Shown piece after piece: positions 27,128 through 36,116 of a stretch of 64,000 bases of DNA; within the stretch, counting starts at the first letter, position 1; every line of letters starts with the position of its first letter. The stretch is from Spirochaetales bacterium. Lineage in GTDB: Bacteria > Spirochaetota > Leptospiria > Leptospirales > Leptonemataceae. The notes below the pieces were generated by a model that was given only the letters and a program-made list of their open reading frames with translations, was not told the DNA's origin and did not search any database. The stretch is from NCBI GenBank assembly GCA_024233935.1, contig JACKOY010000005.1:193797-257796 (forward strand), given 5' to 3'. Both the position numbers and the translations under genes were made by a program.

Positions 27128-27278
27128 ACGAACGACTGCCCTGCTACGGTTCACGCTGTAAACCGATTCCCAACACGGTCGCGTGCCAAAAAGAAAGCCC
27201 AGGAGCCAAACAAAGGGTCCGAAACTGCTCCAGATCATAGTAGCAAATGACGCCCCCAATATACTGCCGACAGCGACC

Positions 27279-28127
27279 ATGCCTGCAGCCCCTGATATCT
27301 ACTTCGCCTACGACGGTTCGTTGAATGGCGACTGGGTGGCCCGATACGCCATTCGGGCGGCCGCGCGTATGGCGAGTCGGAAGCTGCACATCGTGCATGT
27401 GCTGGATGGTCGTCTCCCCGAAGGCGTGTTCAATGACCGCCTGATTGGCCTGGAACGGGAGTGCAAGGCACGTGACGTGGACCTGCAAACGACCATTGTT
27501 CCGCGACGCGCTGAAGTTGCAGCATCCATCGTCGAGCAGATCCCCGCCGGTCCAGGATCGTTGCTGTATTGCGGGACCCGCGCCCGATCGCGACGCGGAT
27601 TCATAGCCGGCACCGTGGCAGCCCGGCTGCTCAAGCAAAGCCATTGCCATACGATCGCAGTTCGGGTCGTAAATCCGGGCTTGCTCGGCGATCCACGCGA
27701 CGTTCTGCTCCCACTTTCCGGACGCAGCGACACCATTGAGCGCTGCGTGTTTCTGGCCGAACTTTTCTTGCCGGACCTGGATTCCATACACCTGCTACGG
27801 GTCGCCACACTCTCCGGCTTCTCGTTTCACTATCTGACACGTAAGAAGGCCGCGCATCTGAAGCGGGAAATCAACGAATGGACCCGCAACGCCGCAGCCG
27901 CTCTGCGGGATCAGCTTCAAGAACGCTGCCCCCGATTAGATTATCGCGCCCAGGTTTCCGACGACTGGACGCGGGAAATTCTGGTTCAGGCAAACAAACT
28001 TAAAGCACGGATGATTCTTATGGGCGCCTCGGACCGCAGCCTCCCGGGCCGCTATCTGCACGGCAACCTGATTGAGCGTGTGCTGCGCGAGACCTCCAGC
28101 GACGTCGGAATCTATCGATTGTTATGA
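27279..28127 (+). CDS. tandem universal stress protein (UspA) domains
   Basis: Two UspA-like domains in one 282-residue cytoplasmic protein. Domain 1 (about 1-140) starts DIYFAYDGSLNGDW and domain 2 (about 145-282) ends with ILMGASDRSLPGRYLHGN followed by IERVLRETSSDVGIYR. The last is a version of the G-x2-G-x9-G-S/T ATP-binding motif in which the glycines are partly replaced. ATG 27279 is preferred because it opens the first beta-strand; an in-frame start 96 bases upstream lies in sequence shared with the divergent acyltransferase promoter. Its stop overlaps the ATPase start as ATGA, so the two are translationally coupled. UspA proteins fused or coupled to transporters often tune transport to energy state; that role here is inferred. 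Confidence 0.82.
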   Translation: MPAAPDIYFAYDGSLNGDWVARYAIRAAARMASRKLHIVHVLDGRLPEGVFNDRLIGLERECKARDVDLQTTIVPRRAEVAASIVEQIPAGPGSLLYCGTRARSRRGFIAGTVAARLLKQSHCHTIAVRVVNPGLLGDPRDVLLPLSGRSDTIERCVFLAELFLPDLDSIHLLRVATLSGFSFHYLTRKKAAHLKREINEWTRNAAAALRDQLQERCPRLDYRAQVSDDWTREILVQANKLKARMILMGASDRSLPGRYLHGNLIERVLRETSSDVGIYRLL

Positions 28128-30814
28128 GTGAACCACAACAGATTCAACACCTGCCCGTAGACCAGGTCTGCGAATGGCTGGGTTCCCGTGCGGACGGCCT
28201 CGTGACGGCTGAGATCCAGGATCGGCTACGGGAGGTTGGTCGCAATACCTTCGAAAGGAAGGAACGCGGAAAGCATCTCCGGTCGCTGCTCAAGCAGTTC
28301 ACGAACTTTTTCACGATTCTACTCAACGTTTCGGCGGTCATTTGTTTCATCGCGGACGCCATCCAGCCGGGCGAAAGCATGAACGTACTGGGCTATGCCC
28401 TGTTCGGAGTCTCCAGCCTGAACGCCCTGTTCAGTTTCATACAGGAATATCGGGCGGAGAAAGCCATGGAAGCCCTGCAGCGCTTTTTGCCTCAGAAGGT
28501 CACGGTTCGTCGCGAAAATCAGATCATAACCGTGCTGGCCGAAGAGCTGGTCCCCGGAGATATTCTGATTCTGCATGAAGGTGATCGCATACCAGCAGAT
28601 GCCCGCATCATCAAGAGTGAATCCCTCACCGTCAACAATGCGCCGCTGACGGGAGAATCGCGGGCCCAGCGCCTGCACGCCGGTCCCGTACAGTCCCGTC
28701 TGGCGGAAAGTGAAAACGTGGCTTTCGCCGGTTCCAATGTGTTGCGGGGTTCGGGCGAGGCCGTAATTTTCGCGACCGGCCTGCGCACCGAGTTCGGCAA
28801 ACTCGCGCAGCTTTCGCAGGAGATCCGACGTCCTCCCTCGCCCCTGGAGCGGGAGACGGGGCACATGGTGCGGGTACTCACCGTAATTGCGACCGTCATG
28901 GGAGTCGCATTTTTCCTGTACGGAGTCTTCACGGGTCGTTCTTTGTGGGTGAATCTGGTTTTCATGATGGGCATTATCGTTGCGAATGTACCTGAGGGAT
29001 TACTGCCCACCTTCACGCTGTCCCTGGCGATGGCTTCGTTACGCATGGCGCGCAAGAACGTTCTGGTAAAGGGATTGAGCTCCGTAGAAAGCCTGGGCGC
29101 CGTGCATGTGATCTGCACCGACAAGACCGGAACGCTGACTGAGAATCGACTGACCGTCACACACCTGGAAAGCCCGCTCAGAGATCAGGTTCCGGTCAGC
29201 GGTTACGTGGAACTGTTGCGCGCCGCGATGGTGGCGTCAGAAGTTCAGGGAGGCGAAGACGGTTATACGGGCGACCCGCTCGATACGGCCATCGCACGGC
29301 GTTATGAAGGACTCGGCCTGCCCACACCCGAATATGTGCATCGCTTTGCATTCGAAGTGGGGCTACGCCGGCAGGGAGGTGTGGAAGCGGGGGCTGGTTT
29401 TGCAGTCAAAGGCGCCTGGGAAGCCCTTCGTCCGCTGGTATCCGGTATACGTGGCCGCGAAGTCCTTCCCGCCAACGAAGAGACTCTGGCCGCAGCAGAT
29501 CTCACCGTACACCGCCTGGCAAGTCAGGGCCTGCGGGTCATCGCCGTTGCCGGGAGACGACTGACTCCCGAGGAGATGGAGCAGGCGGCCGTGCCCGCCG
29601 GACCCGGTGAAGAAGACCCCCTGCAGGCGACCCTGGAAAGCGATCTCATTCTGGAAGGATTTCTCGGAGTTGAGGATCCGCTGCGGCGAGAAGTACCGCC
29701 GGCAGTGCGCCGCTGCCATCGGGCCGGCATAGATGTGATCCTGATCACCGGCGATCATCCTGATACCGCGCTCGCGGTAGCCAGACAGAGCCGCATCGTT
29801 CCGCGGAGCGCAAGTCTGGATTCTGTTCTAACGGGTGACGTTCTGGAGAATATGACCCGGGAAGAATTGGTCGAAGCGCTGGGCAACAAGGTGCGTGTGT
29901 TCGCCCGAACGACTCCGGAACAGAAAATGAAAATTGTTTCCGCGCTCAAGGCCCGCGACCTGGTGGTGGCAATGACCGGTGACGGTGTCAATGATGCACC
30001 GGCGCTTAAGGCGGCAGACGTCGGCATTGCCATGGGAAGAGACGGCACCGATGTAGCCCGGGAGTCGGCTCAGATCATACTTCTCGATGATAACTTTGCA
30101 TCAATCGTGGCGGGCATTGAAGAAGGTCGCGCCGTGTTCGCAAACATCAAACGCTTCACGAACTACGTGCTCGTAAGCAACGGCCCGGAAATCGTTCCTT
30201 ATCTGCTCTACGTCCTTTTTCCCGTGCCGCTCGCGCTATCGGTCATTCACATCCTTTCGATTGATCTCGGCACCGACATCGTTCCGTCCATGGCACTCGG
30301 CCAGGAACCACCCGATCCGGGAGAAATGGAACGCCCTCCCAGAAAGCTCAACGAAGGCCTGCTCACCCCCGCGCTGATCCTGCACAGCTACGGCTTTCTG
30401 GGGCTGATCGAAGCGGCCTGGTCGATCGGTCTTTTCTTTCTGGTGATGTTTCAGGGTGGCTGGGAGTGGGGAGAGGCTGTCGCAAATAGCGATCCGGTGT
30501 ATCGGAGCGCGATGGGCATGGCGCTGGCCACAATCCTGCTGATGCAGATCGGCAATCTGATCGGTCGTCGGTATCGTAATCGCTCCGGATTGGATCGCGG
30601 CATATTTCGTAACCGGTTGCTGATCTCCGGAATCGTCATTCAGATCGTCTTTGCGTGTGCGGTTGTCTACGCGCCGCCTTTCCACAAGGTATTCAATACA
30701 CTGCCCGTTTCCCTGGAGATCTTTGCACTCGGATGGTTGGGCGTCCCTCTGATTTTTGTTTCAGACTACGTCCGCAAACAGATCGCCAGGCGCTTTTTTC
30801 AGAACGGCCCCTGA
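28124..30814 (+). CDS. P-type ATPase with Na+/K+-ATPase-like (P2C) ion-binding residues
   Basis: Cation pump of the P2 group, 896 residues. The N-terminal cation ATPase domain begins about residue 10; phosphorylated Asp is D333 in CTDKTGTLT; the hinge is TGDGVNDAP (D620, D624). Membrane residues favour the P2C (Na+/K+, H+/K+) type over Ca2+ pumps: TM4 has PEGLL (E291), TM5 has SNGPE (S685, N686, E689) and TM6 has IDLGTD (D714, D718), followed by a loop ending ERPPR like animal alpha-subunits. Ca2+ pumps have PEGLP in TM4 and a different TM6. It is shorter than eukaryotic P2C pumps, and no beta-subunit gene is nearby. Start overlaps the UspA stop. Transported ions are inferred, not shown. Confidence 0.88.
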   Translation: MSEPQQIQHLPVDQVCEWLGSRADGLVTAEIQDRLREVGRNTFERKERGKHLRSLLKQFTNFFTILLNVSAVICFIADAIQPGESMNVLGYALFGVSSLNALFSFIQEYRAEKAMEALQRFLPQKVTVRRENQIITVLAEELVPGDILILHEGDRIPADARIIKSESLTVNNAPLTGESRAQRLHAGPVQSRLAESENVAFAGSNVLRGSGEAVIFATGLRTEFGKLAQLSQEIRRPPSPLERETGHMVRVLTVIATVMGVAFFLYGVFTGRSLWVNLVFMMGIIVANVPEGLLPTFTLSLAMASLRMARKNVLVKGLSSVESLGAVHVICTDKTGTLTENRLTVTHLESPLRDQVPVSGYVELLRAAMVASEVQGGEDGYTGDPLDTAIARRYEGLGLPTPEYVHRFAFEVGLRRQGGVEAGAGFAVKGAWEALRPLVSGIRGREVLPANEETLAAADLTVHRLASQGLRVIAVAGRRLTPEEMEQAAVPAGPGEEDPLQATLESDLILEGFLGVEDPLRREVPPAVRRCHRAGIDVILITGDHPDTALAVARQSRIVPRSASLDSVLTGDVLENMTREELVEALGNKVRVFARTTPEQKMKIVSALKARDLVVAMTGDGVNDAPALKAADVGIAMGRDGTDVARESAQIILLDDNFASIVAGIEEGRAVFANIKRFTNYVLVSNGPEIVPYLLYVLFPVPLALSVIHILSIDLGTDIVPSMALGQEPPDPGEMERPPRKLNEGLLTPALILHSYGFLGLIEAAWSIGLFFLVMFQGGWEWGEAVANSDPVYRSAMGMALATILLMQIGNLIGRRYRNRSGLDRGIFRNRLLISGIVIQIVFACAVVYAPPFHKVFNTLPVSLEIFALGWLGVPLIFVSDYVRKQIARRFFQNGP

Positions 30815-30857
30815 AAAAAGCACGCAACAAAACGCATTCGATAGACCTTCCCTGTAT

Positions 30858-31364
30858 ATGGAAAGAACACTCGAATGGGCCTCCCGGGCTACCCAACCAG
30901 CCAGCCCGGCCTGCACTCTGCTGATTCCCGGTCGCCGCCTGCGTTATCTGGGAAAGAGAAAAAAGAAATTGGGGGGAGTTGTTCGCTACTTAAGGCATCT
31001 GCTTTCCCAGGCTCCTCTTTACCGCGCCGCGGGTCTGCTTCCAAAGATTGAACGCACAACCCGATTCTACCAGCGGTCCGGGCAACTTCTGGATAAGTGG
31101 CATGTCCGTATTCCGGCTCACCACTGGACCGAGCTCAGGTGTCTTGCGGGGGGATGTGGCGTCACGATGACTCACATGTTTGTGATCCTGATGGACATCG
31201 AGAAATCCGGCAAGCTGCGCAAGATCTGGAACCGAAAACTGCGTCCCACCGACGATCCTCCGACTCCGGTCTGGTCGAAAATCGGTTTTTGGGAGGCCCG
31301 GGTCGATCGGGACCAGGAAACCAGGCGGCATGTCGTCCTGATCGTGGAAGATCAGCCGCCGTGA
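30858..31364 (+). CDS. DUF1564-like protein
   Basis: Basic protein of 168 residues resembling the DUF1564 family, which is largely confined to Leptospiraceae. Supporting features are the N-terminal C-T-L-L-I-P block, the basic linker rich in Lys/Arg, the YQRSGQLL segment and a W-T-E-L-R-C-L-A block followed by GVTMTHMFVILMDIE, which looks like a ribbon-helix-helix or helix-turn-helix core. A DNA-binding role is possible but unproven. The C-terminal 50 residues are charged. The ATG at 30858 is preferred over an in-frame start at 30756 inside the ATPase gene. It follows the ATPase in the same direction. This gene is the best single taxonomic clue in the window; I rate the family match as probable. 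Confidence 0.6.
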   Translation: MERTLEWASRATQPASPACTLLIPGRRLRYLGKRKKKLGGVVRYLRHLLSQAPLYRAAGLLPKIERTTRFYQRSGQLLDKWHVRIPAHHWTELRCLAGGCGVTMTHMFVILMDIEKSGKLRKIWNRKLRPTDDPPTPVWSKIGFWEARVDRDQETRRHVVLIVEDQPP

Positions 31365-31490
31365 GCGGAGCCAATCTGGCTTTCTTGTTGAGGGTCGGAC
31401 AACGGCGAACATGCCGGCAGGATCGCACGTCCAACCAGGGAACAAGCGCAAGCCGCGATTTGTCTGCGAGCGTGGCCGGGAGCCGGAGGA

Positions 31491-32351
31491 TTGAGACTTT
31501 CACAGAATGACCAGGTGGACCCGGCGAAGGATCCGCGCCATTATCAGATCGCCTGCCTGTTGACGATGGTGGTCTACCAGAGTCTGGCCTTTGACTTCAC
31601 TCTGCTGCCCGCGGAAGCTCTGCTCCTGATCGGAACGGCACTGCTGAGTCAGGCAATCTTAGGTTATGTGTTTGCGGTCAGATTTGAATGGCGGAGCGCA
31701 TGCATCAGCGGCCTTTCCCTGGTGCTGCTTTTGCGCACCGAATCTCCAGCGATGCTCGTACTGGCTCCGCTGATCGCAATTTCTTCAAAGTTTCTGATCC
31801 GCTATCAAAACCGCCATGTATTTAACCCGACGAACCTGGCAATCATCCTGCTTCTACTGTCGGGCGCTCCGGTGTGGGTGAGTCCCGGGGCCTGGGGCAG
31901 TTCGACAACTCTGGCCTTTCTTGCTCTGCTTGCCGGGGGGGCTGTGGTCCATAAAGCCCTGCGTCAGGACGTTACGATAGCGTTGCTGTTCTCTTATGGA
32001 GCAATTGTAATCGGTCGGGGGCTCTTTCTCGGCGATCCGATTGCGATCGCGGTTCATCAACTTACAAACGGCACGCTGCTGATTTTTGCCTTCTTCATGA
32101 TTTCCGATCCAAAGACCACGCCCGACTCGCGGGCCGGTCGGATCTTCTTCGCGGCGCTCGTGGCGGTCGGCGCGGCATTTATTCAGTTCGCGCTGTTCAG
32201 GCCGAACGGCCTGCTCTATGCTCTTGTGTTTTGCTCTCTTTTGACACCGGCCCTGAACCGCGTGCTTCCGGGCACGCGGTTCGAATGGCGAACACAAAAC
32301 AAATCAGGGCCGGAAAGCTGGCCTACAATTCCAACCGGAGTACATCCATGA
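31491..32351 (+). CDS. RnfD/NqrB-like polytopic membrane protein
   Basis: Integral membrane protein of 286 residues with eight or more hydrophobic segments. It resembles the RnfD/NqrB/UnbU family: RYQNRHVFNPTNLAIILL matches the loop with the conserved H-x-F-N-P motif, and NGTLLIFAFFMISDPKTTP matches the family's D-P-x-T-x-P motif where RnfD carries covalent FMN on Thr. No other rnf/nqr subunits are present, so it is not part of a classical Rnf complex. It overlaps the DUF2330 gene by four bases, a pairing also seen in other phyla. TTG start directly follows GGAGGA, which is too close for a good ribosome site; GTG 31515 is the alternative. Confidence 0.75.
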   Translation: MRLSQNDQVDPAKDPRHYQIACLLTMVVYQSLAFDFTLLPAEALLLIGTALLSQAILGYVFAVRFEWRSACISGLSLVLLLRTESPAMLVLAPLIAISSKFLIRYQNRHVFNPTNLAIILLLLSGAPVWVSPGAWGSSTTLAFLALLAGGAVVHKALRQDVTIALLFSYGAIVIGRGLFLGDPIAIAVHQLTNGTLLIFAFFMISDPKTTPDSRAGRIFFAALVAVGAAFIQFALFRPNGLLYALVFCSLLTPALNRVLPGTRFEWRTQNKSGPESWPTIPTGVHP

Positions 32352-33679
32352 ACCAACCATTAAATTTCGTAAAAATCGCAATGATCGCATTGATCGTGGG
32401 CGCGGTTGCCCTTTTCTCCCGCGAGATTCTGGCGTTTTGTGGATTCTACGTCGCCCGGGCAGAAACGAATCTATTCAACAAAGCATCGCGCGTTGTTCTG
32501 GTACGAAACGAAAACCGCACCGTCCTTACCATGGCCAACGATTATCAAGGAGAACTCAAAGACTTTGCGATCGTAATACCGGTGCCGGTTGTGCTTGAGC
32601 GCGAACAAATTCACGTAACCGAACCGGCCCTGCTTGATCACCTGGACGCCTACTCGGCGCCGCGTCTTGTGGAATACTTCGACGCCGACCCATGCCGCCG
32701 GGTCTACTACGACGATGTTCGCCGAACGGACGTGCCCACCGAGGAGGGCACCGGGGGCGGAGCCGACGAAAGCAACAGCCTCGGAGTGACAGTCGAAGCA
32801 CGCTACACGGTCGGAGAATATGACATCCTGATTCTGAGCGCTACAGAAAGTTCCGGCCTGGAGTCCTGGCTCCGGCAAAACGGTTACCGCATCCCGTCCG
32901 GGGCCGGTCCGGTGCTGGCGTCTTACCTGCGCCAGAACCTGAAGTTTTTCGTCGCACGCGTCAACCTTGAAGAACAATCTGCGACGGGTTACACCTACCT
33001 TCGACCTCTGCAGATCGCGTACGAATCACCTCGTTTCATGCTGCCGATCCGGCTGGGCACAGTGAACGCGAACGGGCCTCAGGAACTCTTTGTTTTTGCT
33101 CTCACACAAAATGGCCGGGTGGAAACCACGAACTATCGTACGGTGCGCCTTCCCTCAGGCAGCGAACTCCCGGCCTATATTAAAAACGACTTCGGCCGGT
33201 TCTATCGCGCCATGTTTGAGCGTCAGGTGGAGCGCGAGAACATGCGGGCTGTTTTCCTGGAGTACGCCTGGGACATGCGCTGGTGCGACCCCTGCGCTGC
33301 GGACCCCCTTTCGAGCACACAGTTGCAGGAACTCGGGGTTTTCTGGCTGAACGACGGCGGGGGCTCTGCCCCGCCGGTCTTTCTTACGCGATTGCATTTA
33401 CGCTACACCGCTTCCAGTTTTCCAGACGATCTCGCGTTTCAGGAAACCAGCGACCGTACCAACTTCCAGGGACGCTACGTGATTCGTCATGCCTACACGG
33501 GTTCTTCACGCTGCGAAGCCTACGACCAGTACGTTCGTTCCCTCGGACCACGACGAGATGCAGAAGCAGCTACTCTGGCAAACCTGACCGGCTGGCCTAT
33601 GTCCGAAATCCGAGAGCACATGGGCCCCATGCAAACGCCGGCGCCGACCGAACCCTGGTGGCGGCGCCTCTGGCGTTGA
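32348..33679 (+). CDS. DUF2330 domain protein
   Basis: Exported protein of 443 residues of the DUF2330 family. A signal or anchor helix (about 8-30) ends ILAFCGFYVARAE, and the mature start C-G-F-Y-V is diagnostic of the family, as are FNKASRVVLVRNENRTVLTM, DFAIVIPVPVV and APRLVEYFDADPC. Cys pairs in the C-terminal half (WCDPC) could form a disulfide or bind metal. Family function is unknown. The start overlaps the stop of the RnfD-like gene (ATGA), so the proteins are made together; a membrane electron-transfer partnership is an inference. The C-terminus ends with an Arg/Trp-rich tail (EPWWRRLWR). Confidence 0.85.
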   Translation: MNQPLNFVKIAMIALIVGAVALFSREILAFCGFYVARAETNLFNKASRVVLVRNENRTVLTMANDYQGELKDFAIVIPVPVVLEREQIHVTEPALLDHLDAYSAPRLVEYFDADPCRRVYYDDVRRTDVPTEEGTGGGADESNSLGVTVEARYTVGEYDILILSATESSGLESWLRQNGYRIPSGAGPVLASYLRQNLKFFVARVNLEEQSATGYTYLRPLQIAYESPRFMLPIRLGTVNANGPQELFVFALTQNGRVETTNYRTVRLPSGSELPAYIKNDFGRFYRAMFERQVERENMRAVFLEYAWDMRWCDPCAADPLSSTQLQELGVFWLNDGGGSAPPVFLTRLHLRYTASSFPDDLAFQETSDRTNFQGRYVIRHAYTGSSRCEAYDQYVRSLGPRRDAEAATLANLTGWPMSEIREHMGPMQTPAPTEPWWRRLWR

Positions 33680-33730
33680 GCCAGTGCTTTCCGTCTTGAC
33701 CGGAAGAAACATGCGCTGCACGATCAGGAA

Positions 33731-34234
33731 ATGAAACCATATATACGTTCTGCCCCGGCGATGGCGCTCGCTTTCTTTTTTGGTCTTGCGTGCCCGGCCC
33801 AGGCCGAGTATCCAGAGTCCGTTCGGTTTTTGGGCAGTCTCTGGACCACCGCCAATTTTCAGGATCTGGGTGTTCGCTCGCTGCGTGAATACACCACCGG
33901 CGACGAAACGGTGCAATCCTGGACCCGATTACTTTCCGTGGTCCGCAGCCAGGGCCAGATGACCACCGGCACATTATGGAGCAGCGTCCGGACTCAATTT
34001 CTAGCGCAGTCCTGCCCGGAGGCCGATTTACAGAACCTCGGCCAGACTGAAAACGATCTCTACTACCTGCGGGATTATCGGCGCTGCCGTGAACCCTCGC
34101 CCGAGATAAACATGGTACGGGTGACGAACCATGGTGGGCAGATCATTGCGATCGTTTATGCGACCCGCTCCGGAATCGAAGCTGACGAGGCGGCCGAATT
34201 AATGGACGAGCTGGATCGATTTCCTCTGGAATAA
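33731..34234 (+). CDS. small secreted protein, unknown
   Basis: 167-residue protein not recognised. The N-terminal signal peptide (MKPYIRSAPAMALAFFFGLA, cleavage likely after AQA) predicts export. The mature part is acidic, with two Cys near positions 95 and 119 that could form a disulfide, and a run D-L-Y-Y-L-R-D-Y-R-R-C. It starts 51 bases after the DUF2330 gene in the same direction; a TTGACC lies upstream near 33700 but lacks a good -10, so it may be the last gene of the RnfD-like/DUF2330 unit. Its stop is 16 bases from the convergent diguanylate cyclase gene. Confidence 0.6.
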   Translation: MKPYIRSAPAMALAFFFGLACPAQAEYPESVRFLGSLWTTANFQDLGVRSLREYTTGDETVQSWTRLLSVVRSQGQMTTGTLWSSVRTQFLAQSCPEADLQNLGQTENDLYYLRDYRRCREPSPEINMVRVTNHGGQIIAIVYATRSGIEADEAAELMDELDRFPLE

Positions 34235-34250
34235 CTTCGCAGAGCGGGCC

Positions 34251-35603
34251 CTAAGCGGACGTTATCATAACGCGATTGCCACCCTGCCCCTTCGCCTGAT
34301 AAAGCGCCTGGTCGGCGGCATCCAGCAATTCCGGCACATAGCCCGGAGGCGTAAGTGTCGCGATCCCGCAGCTGAACGTGCTTCGGAATTTGTGCTCCCC
34401 GTACAAATGTTCGATTTCGCTGAAGTCGCTACAGATCCTATCCAGGATGCCTTTGGTCGTCTCCGAATTTGAATCGCGCAATATCACCAGAAACTCTTCG
34501 CCACCATACCGGGCCACTTCGTCCGAAGTGCGCGTGCGATATTTCAGAAGCCGGGCCAGACTCTTGATGACCTGATCGCCGGCCGCATGACCGTAACGAT
34601 CGTTTATCGTTTTGAATTTGTCGATATCGACCAGCGCGATCGAAAGCGGACGACCCCGCCGCTCGGCCTGAGCCGCCTCCCTTTCCAGCCAGAGTCTGGC
34701 GTTCGTATGATCGAGAAGCCCGGTCAAGCCATCGGTCACCATCAGTTTACGCAAGCGGCGATGGCGTTCCGCCCGGCTCCGAACAGAAGCCAGTAAATAA
34801 TCATCTGGCACAGGACGATAAATGAAATCGTCCCCACCCCGACTCATGGCCGCCAGACGACGATCGAGGCGCTGCTCCTCGGAGTGAAATATGATCGGCA
34901 CACTCTGGAACTCGCGCTCCTGTCGAATCATGGCAGCGAGTTCCATACCCAGGCAGGTCGGAAAGTAGAGCTCCATCAACACCAGGTCCGGAATAAACTC
35001 AGCCATCGCATCGAGCAGTACCACGGGATCCGTAATTGTATCCACTTCCATGCCCGCGCCCAAAAAGAGGCGCCGGTGGTGATCCAGTCGGGCCTCGTCG
35101 TGGTCGGCGATCAAAACCCGATAAGGATCGGCGTGTTGGTCTTCCAGAAGCCCATCCAGCGATCGAATGATGCCATTCAGGCTTACCGGTTTTTTCAGGT
35201 AGGCGTCGGCGCCAAATCGAACCGCTTCCAGGCGCGCATCGAAATGGTCCTCGTCGGAAAGAAACACAACCGGCACCGGTGGATTGTATTCCTGCTTCAT
35301 GCCGGCGATGGTCATCGCGTGCCGGCGCTCTTCGGGATGCATGTCCACGATGATCGCCAGAGTATGGAGAGAATTCATCGCCCGGCTGGCCTCGGGAATC
35401 GAAGAGAAGCTGTACAGATCATAGCCGTACGGACGCAACAAACGTACGAGATCTTCACGGAGCACGCCGTCCGCCGAAACAAAAATTACGGGATTTTCGA
35501 TTCCGGGCCCGGCCGGTGAATCGGAATCGCGGTTGGGCTTGAAGGCGCCACCGTCATTGCGTCTGCGACCCCGGTTGCCTTTATTGCGAAAGTTTCTGGC
35601 CAT
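34251..35603 (-). CDS. double-receiver diguanylate cyclase (REC-REC-GGDEF)
   Basis: Response regulator making cyclic di-GMP, 450 residues. After a basic N-terminal tail come REC1 (about 30-150; acceptor D87 in IIVDMHPE, Lys in LKKPV), REC2 (about 155-275) and a GGDEF domain (about 290-450). The active-site loop is YGGEEF near 364-368, and an allosteric I-site RTSD lies exactly five residues before it, so product inhibition is expected. REC2 carries Glu211 (LVLMELYFP) at the acceptor position, a natural phosphomimetic, so only REC1 can be phosphorylated. This layout is the PleD type. Start at ATG 35603; a TTG at 35615 adds four residues. The next gene, slyD, is in the same direction 42 bases upstream. 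Confidence 0.9.
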   Translation of the reverse strand: MARNFRNKGNRGRRRNDGGAFKPNRDSDSPAGPGIENPVIFVSADGVLREDLVRLLRPYGYDLYSFSSIPEASRAMNSLHTLAIIVDMHPEERRHAMTIAGMKQEYNPPVPVVFLSDEDHFDARLEAVRFGADAYLKKPVSLNGIIRSLDGLLEDQHADPYRVLIADHDEARLDHHRRLFLGAGMEVDTITDPVVLLDAMAEFIPDLVLMELYFPTCLGMELAAMIRQEREFQSVPIIFHSEEQRLDRRLAAMSRGGDDFIYRPVPDDYLLASVRSRAERHRRLRKLMVTDGLTGLLDHTNARLWLEREAAQAERRGRPLSIALVDIDKFKTINDRYGHAAGDQVIKSLARLLKYRTRTSDEVARYGGEEFLVILRDSNSETTKGILDRICSDFSEIEHLYGEHKFRSTFSCGIATLTPPGYVPELLDAADQALYQAKGQGGNRVMITSA

Positions 35604-35645
35604 TGCGTAGACCAACGCCCCGGTCGAGGGCAGCTCTATCAGAAA

Positions 35646-36116
35646 TTAGTGGTGGTGGCCGCCCGCCCCGTGTACGTGGCCGTGATCAATTTCTTCTTTC
35701 GTTGCGGCACGCAGACCGACGACTTCTACATCAAAGTTCAGATCGTAGCCCGCGAGCGGATGGTTGCCATCAACCGTGATTTCCTGGATGCCAACGTTGG
35801 TGACCGTAACCACCGAATGACCCGATTGAAATTGCATACCGACTTCAATCTGATCGATTCCCCGAAAGGCGTCGCGGGGCAGGGATTGGACCAACTCCTC
35901 GTTGCGTTGCCCATAGCCTTCGTCGGGCGGGATCTTAACAGAAACCTGATCGTTCTCCTGCTTGCCCTGGAGCGCATTTTCCAATCCACTTACCAGTTGA
36001 CCAACGCCGTGCAGGTACGTCAGAGGTTCGTTGCCTTCGGACGTATCGATAACGTTGCCTTCGTTGTCTTTCAGAGTATAGTTGATCGTTACTACGCTGT
36101 GCTTGTCAATCTGCAT
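35646..36116 (-). CDS. slyD: FKBP-type peptidyl-prolyl isomerase, SlyD-like
   Basis: Cytoplasmic prolyl isomerase/chaperone, 156 residues. The FKBP half-domain opens VVTINYTLKDNEGNVIDTS and LTYLHGVGQLVSGLENAL. The inserted-in-flap chaperone domain follows (PDEGYGQRNEELVQSLPRDA), and the FKBP core resumes with NHPLAGYDLNFDVEVV. The tail is short and His-rich (HGHVHGAGGHHH), as in SlyD proteins that bind nickel, though shorter than in E. coli. ATG start with a purine-rich AAGGAGCAAGGC upstream. It precedes the diguanylate cyclase gene by 42 bases in the same direction. The 294-base region upstream carries hairpins that probably separate it from htpX. Confidence 0.9.
   Translation of the reverse strand: MQIDKHSVVTINYTLKDNEGNVIDTSEGNEPLTYLHGVGQLVSGLENALQGKQENDQVSVKIPPDEGYGQRNEELVQSLPRDAFRGIDQIEVGMQFQSGHSVVTVTNVGIQEITVDGNHPLAGYDLNFDVEVVGLRAATKEEIDHGHVHGAGGHHH

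Noticed and set aside
31491..32351. Part of an Rnf or Nqr complex
   Set aside because: No other rnf/nqr genes flank it and its partner is a DUF2330 gene.
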